Assembly: GCA_030490835.1 (NCBI GenBank)
Contig: CM059972.1
Span: 31,041,452-31,105,451 of the forward strand
Length of the DNA: 64,000 nucleotides
Direction: 5' to 3'
DNA from: Annona cherimola
Lineage: Eukaryota; Streptophyta; Magnoliopsida; Magnoliales; Annonaceae
Positions 12,759 to 24,465 of this stretch are shown here, piece by piece. The notes under the pieces were generated by a model. That model saw nothing but the letters and a program-made list of their open reading frames with translations. It was not told where the DNA came from and ran no database searches. Both the position numbers and the translations under genes were made by a program. How positions within the stretch are numbered: the stretch's first letter is position 1; each line of letters opens with the position of its first letter.

Positions 12759-12766
12759 TTTATATA
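12759..12766 (-). promoter_or_regulatory. TATA box of the FPF1-like gene
   Basis: On the minus strand the sequence reads tatataaa, about 150 bp upstream of the start codon. This would place the transcription start near 12730 and give a 5' leader of about 120 bases. The leader includes a GA/CT microsatellite at 12690-12705, common in plant 5' untranslated regions. Confidence 0.6.
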
Positions 12767-15700
12767 CAAAAGGAGGTTGGATTAAAAAACAATTTCTAGG
12801 GCCTGTGTGCGGCAGAAAAGAAAAGCACGTTTTTAGGCCCGGTGTATGGTAGATGCTTGGATTTACTGTAGCTACGGTGGGGCCCAGTTTCAGAAAAGCG
12901 AAGTGGGGCCAGGCTAGGCCAGGGCAGTTGGGGAAGTTCAAGGATGCGAAGAGGTGCCATCAGGCTTGATTTGGAGGGCACATGCACCATTCCTGTGCTG
13001 TGGCTCTTGAGGAGAAGCGAATCCCATATCTCGTCCTGGCCCAGCTGGTTGGAATCTTGGATAAAAGCTTCCCGCCACATGATCCATGTTGACACGTATA
13101 TGCAATACTTGCTTAATTTTACTTTCAGTAATGAATCTTACATACCTATGCATCGAACCTTAATACATATAGGTACATTGCAATAAAAAAAAAAAAACAC
13201 TTTATGCAGCAAATAAAAAATTATCGTATATTGATATAAAAAAATATGACGCATATGAAATTAAAATTTTTTTGTATATAACACTATAAATTTTTGTATG
13301 CAACAGTATATAATTCAATATGTAGCTATTTCCATGGTCTAATTTTAATTATATTTATACTCTTATTTGTTGTATTTAGATATATGTCACCAACTATGTA
13401 TAGTCACATAGTAACAAAAATTAGTTGCTTATACTCTTAAGTAATAATTTTTCATTATTTGCAACAGATTTTATTGATGCATACTTTGATTTTTCTAGTT
13501 GTGGCATTTTGCGTACTTTTTTCATTTTTTTATTTCTATATAGCCACACATGCAATCTTTACATAGATGAAAATTTATCATTTTTAAATAGTAGATTTCT
13601 TATATGGGGGTTGAAAATTGTTTTGAAATTATAGAAAATATATACAAAAATCTAAAAATGATAAATTTTAATATATGAATGAATACATCTGGACCATATA
13701 AAATGAAAAGAAACGAAATTTAAGAAATGGCTTAAAACACCTACATATGTATTGAAGCTTCATTAACCTTTTATTTTTTTCTTAGACCAATGCTTATTGC
13801 CAACTGAAGATGATAGTTCTGCAAAGAATAAATTTGGATATTTATATCTTGTTGTTTTATGTACGGGTCCATTTTATAACCAAATAAAAAATTCAATCAA
13901 TCGCAATATTTCATCATATTATTTAACATCATTAGTTGTATTATAAAACTGAAATTCATCTTGACTAGAAGTGTGAGTGGACCACATTTGCTTAATATAT
14001 ATGTGTATAAATTATGAAAAAAGCTAAAACTCATTAGTCTATGTATTAAAATGTAATAATACTTTACAAGATCATTCGTGAAATCATTTAACTATGCATA
14101 TGTAATAATATTTTTCCATAAAAATGTGATAATTTTTCATTAAATTATTTATCTACATGTGAACGATATTCTAGATGGTTTAAATAATGAAAATAAAACC
14201 TATTAAAAATAATGAAAATAAAACTTAAAATTGATATTTATTTGGTAATATATTAAATAATTTTATTATGTTTATTTTACAGATTTTTAAGATGAAGCTT
14301 ATGCATATCTTTAATTTAGAACAAACTCAATATCTTAGTTAAATATTCTCAATACAATAATGAAATAAATTTCAAATTATCTTGAACGTGAACCAAATTT
14401 TGGTATAACTAGGGATATAGAAGTCGACCCCTTTACTATATATACACCTCTATCGCAATAAATATGTATGAAAAAAATGCATCTATGAAACCAATACCGT
14501 TACTTTAGTGATGAAGTCCTATTTTGAGTTATTTTAATGATTATGTCCAAATCTAATCCACGTGTTTTGTTTAAAGTCATTTATTTTTACTATGATATAA
14601 AATTTTTAATCAAATTATTAAGTGGTTCACACCTTTTTTAAATATTTATAATTATGTGAAAAATATAAAAATCACTTATATATTATGATAATTTATAGAT
14701 TAATCTTTTTTTTTGAAAGATAGATTAATTTTTTTATATAGAAAGAATGTTTGAAATGGTATAAATGTTGGATTAGCAGTTTTAAAATAGATATGTAAAT
14801 GAACTGATTTTATTATGTTGATTACACGTTTATCAAATGAGAGACATATAAATAGGTAATGTGGATGAAACTTAGTTTTCGGTTTAAATAAATAATTTCA
14901 AATGCAATGGGTATTATGGAAGTTTGATTTAATCACCAAGATGTGCCCAAATAAGGAAACAATACTGAAATTTTTAATGACATGGGTACCAACGAAGTAT
15001 TTTACAATATGTATTGCCATCTTGTTAGTAATATTTTATTAAAGGGACCATTGAAATTTTGGAAAATAAGTCAAATGAAATTTAATAAAGCAAAAGGAAA
15101 CAGCACAACTAGATCACAAATATTACTTCAAGCTTTTCTCAAATATACTCATTATGTTTGGCTATAATTTCAAATATACTTTCATGTTTTTAAAATCTTA
15201 GATATATCCACTGCATTTGCAGTTAATCCAAAAAATATTCATTCTGTTAAAAACCATTAGTCAAATTTTTAAAATACTAAAAATACCCTTATTACAAAAC
15301 AATAAAAATAAAATAAATAGAAAAATGAAATTAGAGCTCTTCAAATTCAGAGCTCATATGCAATTAAGGTATTAGTTAATTATAATATTTAATTTTTTAA
15401 TTATATTCAAAATTAATGCACATATTAGTAATTTCATATATTAACTAACGACATTAACTTATGCAAACCCAATGTGTATATATGAGATTTTGGAAATGCG
15501 GTAGGTATATTGGGGATTATAATGAAATATAATACGTATATTTCGAAAAAGCCATAATATTTCAGATGCAAAAGTAAAAAAGAAAAATACGATCGAATGT
15601 TAATTAAACGTCACGTTGAGAAAAGGGAAGAAAACGAGTTTTTTTCACAGGCTCTTACCTATGGATTCTTTGGTCTTTTCCTACCGAGTCACTGTAAATC

Positions 15701-16376
15701 ACTTTTCACCTGCTCTTCGCGGCTGTCAAAGCAAAAAAAAAATTTAATGAATATTTATATATTACATCATTCCAATTAATATTATATTCAGACTTTTGAG
15801 ATATTCTTACAAGTTTACTAACAACATTTCACACACTTTCTAGTAGTTTTTTAAAATAATATTTTGTAAATATCTTGCCAATATTTTTATTTTTTTCTTT
15901 TAGTCCAGGAGATGAATGCTCCCGTAAACCAGAATGCCGCTGCCCAAAATCTAATTAAAAACGCTGTAGTTGTGATTTGAACCCAAGTTTCTCAACCGCG
16001 GAGAAAACTTGGTACCCACGCCGGCGTGGCAATCGAGTGGCAAATTGGCATTGGATACTTCCCATGCAAGGTAAAATTTTTAGTCCATTCTGCGCCCACA
16101 GATCAGTTAAATTTTTTTTTTTTTTTTTTAAAAAAAAACATTTGGTGCCAAGGCAGAACACCAACCTTTTATTCATATACAAAACTTCAAAACATAGAAC
16201 AGAAAACCAATGGCCATTGATGGATGACATAAAAGTGCAAATAAATACGAAATACATAAATCCAAGAGTTTGGATCATCTTGTTAATGGTTTCGATCAGT
16301 TCCCACGACCTCGTTTTTCACAAGAAGTTTGTACTTGCATTTCCTCATTAGTAGTATTCGTGACAGGTTACGGTTA
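12767..16376. other. Intergenic DNA with degenerate family-A repeats
   Basis: 12800-13100 is the upstream flank of the FPF1-like gene and is moderately GC-rich. From 13.1 kb the DNA is very AT-rich. 13850-14400 and 14500-14930 contain diverged words of the family-A MITE (attttattatgtttattttac; tttaagatgaagcttatgca). 15970-16060 holds a tRNA-like B-box in the minus orientation (gggttcaaatc), perhaps an old SINE. A poly-T/poly-A junction lies at 16111-16138. No gene recognised. Confidence 0.45.
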
Positions 16377-16621
16377 GGGTCACATGCCATCAACGCGGGA
16401 TGAGAATCAATGAGATTATAGATTCCTAAGCTCAAGTAATAATTATATTTTTACCTTTTTATCTTTATATTTCAATCATTTCCAATTATTTTTCTTTCTT
16501 GTTATTCTTTATCTTTATCTTTATAATTTCATATTAATCACATAATTTTTAAAATATTTTATTTTCCACTTCCCATCTCATTCCACAATTCTCATAACTT
16601 TCAAATTAACAGGGGTCGCCC
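16377..16621. repeat. Degenerate Tourist-like MITE
   Basis: Similar to the element at 1366-1638 (gggatgagaatcaatgagat; atttcaatcatttc; cataatttttaaaatatttt; cccatctcattccaca). The left end has tta before ggg. The right end ggggtcgccc is followed by taa. Termini are more decayed than in the first copy. Confidence 0.55.
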
Positions 16622-17170
16622 TAATGTTTATTTCTCCAAAACTGAGGAAACATGAGCAATTCAACAGAAAGCAGAGATAGTGAATTCTTGGTTCTCATGA
16701 TAAGGAAATCCATGCTTCTTTTGATCATGTTTGAGGCACGGCTTCGTAAAGCAATCTTGGCCAGGCATCTTATTTGGCTAGGATTCAAGACAGGCCATCA
16801 GGCAACTGGAGCTTCGATTGGTAGCCACTGGTGCATGTACTTGCTGTTGGTGGTTTCTAATGCACTTTCATATGCATGTGTTTGAAGTACATGGGCAGCT
16901 TGTGCGGCCAAAAATAAACCATGAATCAACTCTTGAATGATTTGTTCCGGATTTCAACTTGCATGTAATTAATGAATTTGTTCACGTGTGTCTCCTCGAA
17001 TTTTATATATGTATATGAAATGGGCATTTGTGTGGTCCACAAAATTTAGTCATATTGTATTTTAGTGTAAGTATTTAATTAATCTTTAAACGCCTCAAAA
17101 TTTATAGAACGAGCATAAGACACGCAATTGCTTGTTAGAAACGTCTACGAAAGCCTTTTGCCTTCAATTT
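16622..17170. other. Intergenic DNA, nothing recognised
   Basis: No supported gene. A 77-codon open frame at 16652-16885 matches nothing I know. Confidence 0.45.
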
Positions 17171-17188
17171 TATACATATATTGTCTTT

Positions 17189-17870
17189 TTTTTTTATGAG
17201 AACCAAACTCAAATATAGAACCTGAGAAAAGAGAAAAGGCAACCTCCTGACAAAAAACTAGACACTCCCCATAAATAGAAAACTAGCAAGGAATGAAGTC
17301 AAAAAGAGGGAGAAAGTCCACTATACATTGTTCTCCAAAGAAAGGTCCTTGCACAAACTTTCAAAAATACATTGTGGGGGCGTCTCTCACCATCATCTTT
17401 TTACTCCTACCTCCTTCAAAGCGTACTTAGCAAAATCATGAGTCGCTTGGTTACTCGATTTGAGGATGTGATTGAACTGAACTTATTCAAAATTGGAGCA
17501 CAATTGTTTTATCTGTTCCATGATGAAACACAAGTATTCAAAAGCCTATCAGCCTCCCAGCAGGGAATTTATAAAAATCATTGAATCACTTTCAATCTCC
17601 AATAGTTTTGCCTCTAGTTCCGCTATCTATTTAACTCCTAAAAAGAGGCCTCTGGTCTCCAACCATAGCGAGTCATGTACACCTCTGATGGACCAACATT
17701 TTGCAACGATGAAATTGCCCTAAAACCTAGGATACCCACATCTTCCCACCCCCCTGTATCAACATTTAGCTTAATAAAGCACTTTCTTGGTTTCTTCCAT
17801 CTAGCACGACTCCCTAAAAGATTTAGCCTCCCTTCACGAATGATATTTGAAGAAAAAACCATGTGCAAGT
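17189..17870 (-). pseudogene. LINE RNase H-like 3' part
   Basis: This is the C-terminal part of the same LINE, separated from the rest by the LTR at 17871-19482. The minus strand encodes WKKPRKCFIKLNVDTGGW, the start of the RNase H-like domain found at the end of plant L1 ORF2 (usual form W.PP..G..KLN.DGA), followed by decayed sequence including AELEAKLLEIESDSMIFINS. Frameshifts and stops are present. Confidence 0.7.
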
Positions 17871-19482
17871 TGTTGGTCCCGAGTTTATGGCAATTACCCA
17901 AGAGGGGAGGGGTCAATTGGGTATTTAAAATTTTTCACTTAAACAGAAATTTACCCCGGTTTAGTTCAGTCCCCTTAATGAAACATATGGAAAATATGGA
18001 GAGTAATAATACAATAAAAACATAAATGCAAATCACAGCAATAGCCAAGTTTTTATAGTGGTTCGGGCAACCTCCCCTACTCCACTCTTTCAAGCTCACA
18101 CCCCTTGTGACTTGGGTTCCACTATGTATTTCATAAATACAAATAAAGCCTCAGCTCTCTTCAAGATTTTAGCTCTAGGAGGCATGTACAAATCACAGCA
18201 CAAGTAGGTGACGAGTCTCATTCAAGTCACAACACTACTTCGCTTCCTCTTGGTTAAAAAATCCAATTTAAACCAAGTACCAAATACAAACAAAGAATCA
18301 AATAAAGAAATCTACACTTTACAGATTGTGTAGGCAAATTCAGCTCATGGAAGAACTTATAGATGAAAAGCTTTGAACAGCGTTAAAGCATGCAACAAGT
18401 TTGAGCTTTGTTCTTCCCTTGAAAACTTGTGTTGGTCACTTAATGTTTGGAGATGATGGTAGTTGAATCACAGTTAATGCTCACACCACCTCCTAACACG
18501 TTCACTTGAATGCTTTTTTATAATGGTGGAGTAAATTCGAACGTTTGGAGATAGGTGGCGCGCATTTAATGCGCCAACATTCGAATTTTTCCGACCGTTG
18601 GACCCAAGTCGCAGATGAAGTCGACTTGGGGTGCGACTTCGGTTCTCAGCAAAAATCTCAAGTTCCTTCTTAGGTCAACTTGGTCCTGGACTTGACCCAA
18701 GTTGCAGGTGAAGTCGACTTCGGGTGTGACTTCACTTTCTGCATACACTTATTGGAACTTGAATTTCTTGAAAGTGATCTTCATAGCTTGATATTCATCA
18801 TATCTTGTTCTTCCACTGATATTTTTAATTTTGAAAGTTTGATCTTGGAACTCGACCTGTTCATCTTTTCTTGGAGGCTTGTCTTCATGTCTTGAACTTA
18901 GAATAATTTTGATATTGCAATTCATAGAGGTAGCCCAAAGATTTTCCATTGAGTAATATACTGTCTTGAATGATTAGATTTGGCACATTTGCTTGTCTGG
19001 ACTTCATATTTCTTCATTTTGACTCAAGTCGGATTTCTGGGTCGACTTAGGGTCCAAGTTCACTCAAGTCGCATGTGAAGTCGACTTGGGTATGCGACTT
19101 TACATTCTGAAATTTCAATTTCAGCGCTGGAAGTTCTGGGTTCTTCGAAGTCGATACTGGAGTCGACTTGGGTCCGCGACTTCACCCAAGTCGCAGATGA
19201 AGTCGACTTGGAGTGCGACTTCGGCAACTCTTGTTCCTCAGTTTCAGTGCTGGCCATAAAATTTCATTTGAAGTCGCAACTGGAGTCGACTTGGAGATCG
19301 ACTTGACCTAAGTCGATGCCTGAGTCGACTTGGAAATCGACTTGACCTGTCAGACTTCATTTTCACATTATGAAACCTTGCAAACACTTAGATAAATTGA
19401 ATTAGTACCTTATTTAACTCAAATTAAGTTTGTTTAATCATCAAAACACGAACGTTGCCTATTTTGTCAATTGTTTCCAACA
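17871..19482 (-). mobile_element. Solo LTR, Sirevirus-like, inserted in the LINE
   Basis: On the plus strand it begins tgttggtcccgag and ends gtttccaaca (TG...CA). It is flanked by caagt (17866-17870) and caaat (19483-19487), a 5-bp target duplication with one change. No internal region is present, so it arose by LTR-LTR recombination. Orientation is minus, judged from the related LTR at 59037-60695 and from the TATA-like stretch tataaaaaa (near 18515-18525, minus strand) lying downstream of a U3 that carries eight GTCGAC-centred palindromic repeats (18600-19345). Confidence 0.85.
18600..19345. repeat. Array of GTCGAC-centred palindromes in the LTR U3
   Basis: Eight copies of GTCGAC occur, most inside aagtcgactt and often flanked by aagtcgca on one side and tgcgactt on the other, so each unit is an imperfect palindrome of about 36 bp. 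Spacing is irregular. They lie upstream of the TATA-like box in LTR orientation, where enhancer elements would act. Sireviruses are known to carry arrays of palindromic motifs in this part of the LTR; this looks like the local equivalent with another motif. Confidence 0.75.
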
Positions 19483-19499
19483 CAAATAAGAGTGACACC

Positions 19500-22129
19500 A
19501 TTGTGTTAATCCCTAAGATCAATATGCTCCCCCTCCAAAATTCACCTATTTCTAAGATGCCACACCCTCCAGTATCAGCATAGATAGAACATAATAAGAT
19601 ATTTGTCCTGCTGATTCGTAGGCCAAAAAATAAAATCCCTCACAGTTCCCCCCCTACATACAGATTCGTTGTGGTAAAAAATGGTACCTGAATGGCTATG
19701 CGGGTTCTGTCACACCCCCATAATATGTGATAAACATCTTCCATTGCATCTTCCTAGTAGCAGAGGGGGCAACCGTAGTTTACAAGGAAGGCCCCTTGAT
19801 GCTAGGTTTACTTTAGTAGGGATGACATTCATCACTAGTTTCCAAGTAAATATGAGGATCTTCCTTGGGAGCTTTAGTTTCCAAATGGCTCTCCACATAT
19901 TGGGATTACCAGTCTCCCTCCCGGCCTCCTCTAGTTCTCCCATCTTAAGAATGTCATTGAAAGCAATCTCATATGTAGTTTTAACGCTGAAACCCCTTTT
20001 GGTTCGGGTCCTCAGTATAGTCTGTCTTCTATGTTGCTTTCAAGGAGGAGGATTTCTTGGATTTCCTCCAACTCTCTTCACCCGCTACGGCCCATATCAA
20101 TTCCTTCTTTTGTGAGAAGTTGTCCTCATTTATAAATTCACACACTAGAGCCTCATTTGAAATGCCATGTGGAAGGGGCCCAACTTTGACAATTCTTTCC
20201 TTAGCCCAATTGCTTGCAAAGAAACTAACTAACTTCTCATTTCCTATACTCCATTTGCACCCTTTCAGCAGCACCTCCTTGGCCTTGACAATGTAGTTCT
20301 AGATGAAAGAGGCCCCCAACTTAACCTCCTATCCCAAAAATTGTCATCTTTAAACTATCTTGCCTTAAGCACTTTGTGGCATAATGAATTGATATTTGTC
20401 ACAATTCTCCATGCCTGTTTTGCTATTTAAGCAAGGTTAAATGCAGCCCAGTCTCTAAATCCCATACCCCCTTTAGATTTTGGGGTATACATCTTTCTTT
20501 AAGATTTCCAGCTGAACTTTCTCTACCCATTTTTTCTCCTCACAAATATTTGTTCATCATTGCATTGAGCTCGTTGCAAACTTTCAGTAGAAGCAAGAAA
20601 AGATTCATAGTATAAGTTGGTATAGACTAAGCTACTGCCTTAATTAAGATTTCTTTCCCCTCAATCGAGATCGGTCTGTTTTTCCAGCAATGCGGCCTCT
20701 TCCAAACACGTTCCTTTTGGCCTTGGAACACCTTAGACTTTTGCTTTCCAACCCAAGCAAGAAGTCCCAAATAAATTTAAAATTGTTCACTTGATGATTA
20801 CGACATGATTTCAATCTCCCTCCTAGTTTGCTGTTTAGTGTTATTGCTGAAAAACATTAATGTTTTTTGCATGTTCACTTTCTGCTTTGACAGTGCTTCG
20901 TAGTGTTGAAGGATCCTTGGCAGTTGTCTTACTTCATTGCTTGCAACTTTTAGGAAAAGAAGGTTGTCGTCTACGAAGAAAAGGTGAGTAAGATTAGGCC
21001 TTTCCTGTACATTTTTAATCCATGTAATTTTCTTTCTTGGTGAGTTGTCTTCAGGAAATGAGAGAGGCCTTCAGCACAAAATAACAAAAAGTAGGGTGAA
21101 AGTAGGTCACCTTGCCTAAGACCTTTTGGTAGGATATATTGGAATCGTGCACTTTCCATTAATCTTCACCTTGTAGGACACCGACGAAATGCAGCTCCAC
21201 ATCCAGTTTCTCCACTTTTCATTCAAGCTCGTGAGTTTCATAATATCACAAATATATGACCACTCCACCCGATCATAAGCCTTTGATGTACCAAGTTTTA
21301 CTGTCATATCGTCATTATTCCCTTTCTTTCTTCTTCTGAGCACATGAATAACCTCAAAAGCCATGATCATGTTATCAGTGATAAGTCTCTTTGGGACAAA
21401 AGCACTCTGTAGCACTCTGTTCTGCAGAAATGAGTTTTGCTAGACGATTCTTAAGCCTGTTCGCGAGGACCTTAGCAATAATTTTTTCTAACACGTTGCA
21501 TAAACTTATCAGTCTATATTCAAATAACCTTTTTGCCCAACCTTTTTTGGAATAAGAACAATGGTTGTGTGGTTAATTTCCTTCAGCATCTAAGTCTGCC
21601 GTGCACAGGATTCAACTTCGACGAAATCTTTGCAAGCTTCAAAAATGTCATTACCTACCACATTCCAATTCTTCTGGAAGAAGCCTGCAGATATCTCGTC
21701 AGGGCTCAGGGCTTTCATGGGATCCATATCACTAAGGGCTTGCCACAATTCCTCCCTTGTCAATTAATTTATAAGCATCTGGTTGTCATCGTTTGATAGT
21801 GAATTGCCTGACCAGTGGATTGTTGTCATGTTTTGGTGCTGAACTGAGGAATTGAATAATTCTTTAAAGTAATCCCCAACCACAACTTCCATTTGGCTTT
21901 GATCTTCAATTAATTTTCCATTTTCTTTTTCAATTATATCAACAAGATTCTGTTTTCCACATTCTGATGTAGTTCTGTGGAAGAAGTTGGTATTTTGATC
22001 TCCATTTTGGAACCAATTCACCTTTGATCTTTGCTTCCAAATAGTTTCTTCGTCCTTAGGGAGATTGTTGATAACCTTCTCAACCTGTCTGATCATTTGG
22101 TCTCTTTCATCTGAAGGAACAATATACAT
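19500..22129 (-). pseudogene. LINE ORF2 remnant: reverse transcriptase and zinc-binding region
   Basis: Read from high to low coordinates, the fragments follow the order of a plant L1-type ORF2. 21764-22129 is the stretch before the reverse transcriptase (WKQRSKVNWFQNGDQNTNFF). 21116-21415 holds the fingers/palm region ([29 protein letters not shown], where the usual DMSKAYDRVEW has changed). 20971-21159 has the conserved LRQGDLLSPYFLLFCAEGLS. 20029-20274 and 19710-19943 are the spacer and the zinc-binding region (MWRAIWKLKLPRKILIFTWK). Frames change between blocks and contain stops, so no protein can be made. Confidence 0.85.
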
Positions 22130-22140
22130 GTATTGTCTTT

Positions 22141-22424
22141 AAATATTGAAGTTCGGAGTTTTACCATCAATGAATTTTTAACCTGCAATACTTATAGATT
22201 ATCATCATCAAACGTTATTTTTCATTGAGTAGAACTAATTAAATGAATTTCGTTGCAGCATTTTCGTTTGTTTGACTTAATTATGGTATCACTAGATCTG
22301 CATACTTTTTGTTGTATAATCTAAGTCTTTTTGTTGCCTCTAATGCTTCACTTCAGAATTTTAATATACATTAATTAAGCATAAAAGTACATTACTTAAG
22401 AAAAGTTTAATTATATAGTCACTA
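22141..22424. other. AT-rich intergenic DNA
   Basis: Nothing recognised. Confidence 0.5.
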
Positions 22425-23165
22425 TAAGAAAGTGAATCATTAGGGACAAGGTATATCGTCATTATATTTATATTTCGCACTATAATTTCGTCGTAGCTTA
22501 CTAGTGATAAGTCTTTTAGTTACAATGTTTGTTGTCACCTTCAATGAAAGTTTACTTTATCATATATTATCATTAAAATATAATTTTTGAAAAGCTATTT
22601 TTGAAACAATATTATATTGTTATCATTAAATTTTATCACAACAAATTTTATTAAAAGCAGCTATTTTTTGGCTGTATATAATACCTATCTGGCTATGTAT
22701 ACATTATTTTTTTTGTACATATATGTATATTTTACTACATATATGACCACTTAAGGGTGTGACATTTTTTTCAAATGCAATCAATATCTACCTTATATGT
22801 AGTCAAAAATAATTTTTAATGCAACCATTTAAATTTAGGGTGTGTTTGGGAATAGATAAAACTTTTGATGAAAAGTTGTAGAGATGAAAAGTTGTCAAAT
22901 GATGTGATACGATAGGGGTGATGATGAAGAATAAATAGGATAAAGTTGAAATAGATAGGTTTGTTGTGTTGGTAGTTGTGTAAAAATGATAGAAAAGTAG
23001 GGTAGTTGTATAGAAAAATGATTAAAAAATAGGATAATTGTGGAGAGTGAAAAGTTTTAGATTGAAAAGTTTTAACTTGACAACTTTTTGTTGTTAACAA
23101 ACACACCCTTAATTGTAAATAATATATAATAACATTTTTAGCTACAAAAAATTAGTGCTTGAATA
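22425..23165. repeat. CACTA-like element, poorly defined, hosting a Tourist MITE
   Basis: The left side has cactataagaaagtgaatcat, similar to a CACTA terminus, followed by degenerate words on tgtcacc / gttacaatg as in subterminal arrays. A possible right end (agctacaaaaaattagtg) lies near 23140-23155. The element at 22838-23108 is nested in it. The call rests on weak terminal similarity only. Confidence 0.3.
22838..23108. mobile_element. Tourist-like MITE (PIF/Harbinger type), 271 bp
   Basis: The ends gggtgtgtttggg and aacaaacacaccc are inverted repeats, flanked on both sides by tta. The inner sequence also shows inverted symmetry (gatgaaaagttgt near the left, aaaagttttaacttgacaac near the right). 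The GGGTGTGTTTGG-type terminus and TTA duplication identify the superfamily. Non-coding. Confidence 0.85.
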
Positions 23166-23560
23166 CTGGTAGTAGCATGTCTCCTTGTGTATTAAAATGG
23201 GGCTTTGTCTCTTGTTTTGTTAACTGAAGCTTGTGCCTCCTGAGTTAGTAGATAGGAGTTCAATGTCTTTTTCTTGAAAATTTGTAAGAATGCCTTAAAG
23301 CTTAATGGTAATATAAATTGAGATAGATATAAATATATAACAATAAAAAAATAATAAGTTTATGTTGCTAATTAATTTCTTACAATAAATGGAGTTAATT
23401 GTCGATAAAACCATCACCATAGCAAATTTCGTTAGGTAAAATACGAAAGCAGCAATGAATATTTGCCTAAACAGTACTGGTGCCTTGACTAATGCCAAAC
23501 AACGATCTTGATGGCATTGCCAAATTTTCATTCTGTCATAATGCACGTTACACGGTGTTT
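23166..23560. other. Intergenic DNA, nothing recognised
   Basis: No supported feature. The open frame on the minus strand at 23295-23546 matches nothing I know. Confidence 0.45.
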
Positions 23561-23991
23561 CATACCTTGTTTCAAGCTCATGCTCAAAATGTGTTCATTT
23601 TATCTAAGAAGAATTCGGAATATAGTACATACAAGTAAAATAGAAACTTATTGTACTCAATAATGATTATAAAGAACGAGAATAAAATAGCATCTTCCTT
23701 ATGTAATTCATACTTTTTTCAAGCTCATGCTCAAAATGTGTTGATTTTATTTTAGAAGATTTCGGCATATAGTACATACATACAAATGGAAACTTACAGT
23801 ACCCAATAATAATTATTAAAGAACGAAAATAAAATAGCACCTTCCTTACAGTGAATATAATTCATACTTTCTCCAAGATCATGCTCAAAATGAGTTCATT
23901 CTATTTAAGAAGAATTCGGCATATAGTAAATAGAAACTTAAAATACTCAAAAATAATTATAAAGAACGAAAATAAAATAACACCTTCCATA
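23561..23991. repeat. Three diverged tandem copies of a unit of about 150 bp
   Basis: Units start near 23561, 23709 and 23863. Each begins with cata..t..caag.tcatgctcaaaatg, passes through ttcggcatatagtacata and ends with aaagaacgaaaataaaatag-caccttcc. The copies differ by substitutions and small indels. Non-coding. Confidence 0.85.
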
Positions 23992-24109
23992 CATTTGGCG
24001 TGTTCTTTTAGTGTTACCATATAGAAACAACAAAAAGAAAAAAGAAATATTCAAGTTGTACATAATAAATTATTTGAAAGCTTGGAGTAGTTTATATATG
24101 GTAGACAAG

Positions 24110-24456
24110 GCCGAATGATCTTTTACGACCGGTCGGAAATCACCAAAAAATATATTTTTTGAATTTTTTTTTGAAAAATATTTTTATAAACATGTTAATC
24201 TAGTTATATTTAATCTATAAATCAAGTTTTACCATTTTTGGATATGTATATATATTTATTTTGGATTTTTAAATACCCCTGTATTTAAAAATCTAAAATA
24301 TATATATATACATATCTAAAAATGATAAAACTTAGTTTTATAGATTAAATATAATTAGATTAATATGTTTATAAAAATATTTTCAAAAAAAAAACAAAAA
24401 AAATATATTTTTTGACCGGTCGGAAATCACCGACCGGTCGTAAAAGATCGGTACTC
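24110..24456. mobile_element. Mutator-type foldback MITE, family D, 347 bp
   Basis: Flanked by a perfect 9-bp duplication gtagacaag (24101-24109 and 24457-24465). The termini contain gatcttttacgaccggtcgg as inverted repeats, with changes in the outermost 7 bases. The interior is a long inverted repeat (ttaatctagttatatttaat mirrored by attaaatataattagattaa), so nearly the whole element forms a hairpin. The core caagttttaccatttttgga is shared with families B and C. The right end carries an extra gaccggtcggaaatcacc. Confidence 0.9.
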
Positions 24457-24465
24457 GTAGACAAG

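Larger units (their letters stand above)
17171..22140 (-). mobile_element. 5'-truncated LINE with target duplication, interrupted by a solo LTR
   Basis: A minus-strand non-LTR retrotransposon of about 3.3 kb once the inserted LTR is subtracted. Its 3' end is marked by a poly-A tail, seen as a T-run at about 17186-17195. The insert is flanked by tatacatatattgtcttt (17171-17188) and tatacatgtattgtcttt (22123-22140), an 18-bp target duplication with one difference. The endonuclease domain and ORF1 are absent, so reverse transcription stopped early (5' truncation). The reading frame is broken by several stops and frameshifts, so the copy is dead. Confidence 0.9.

Noticed and set aside
15977..16351. 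Overlapping open frames on both strands up to 124 codons
   Set aside because: They run through a T/A homopolymer junction and show no domain; chance frames.
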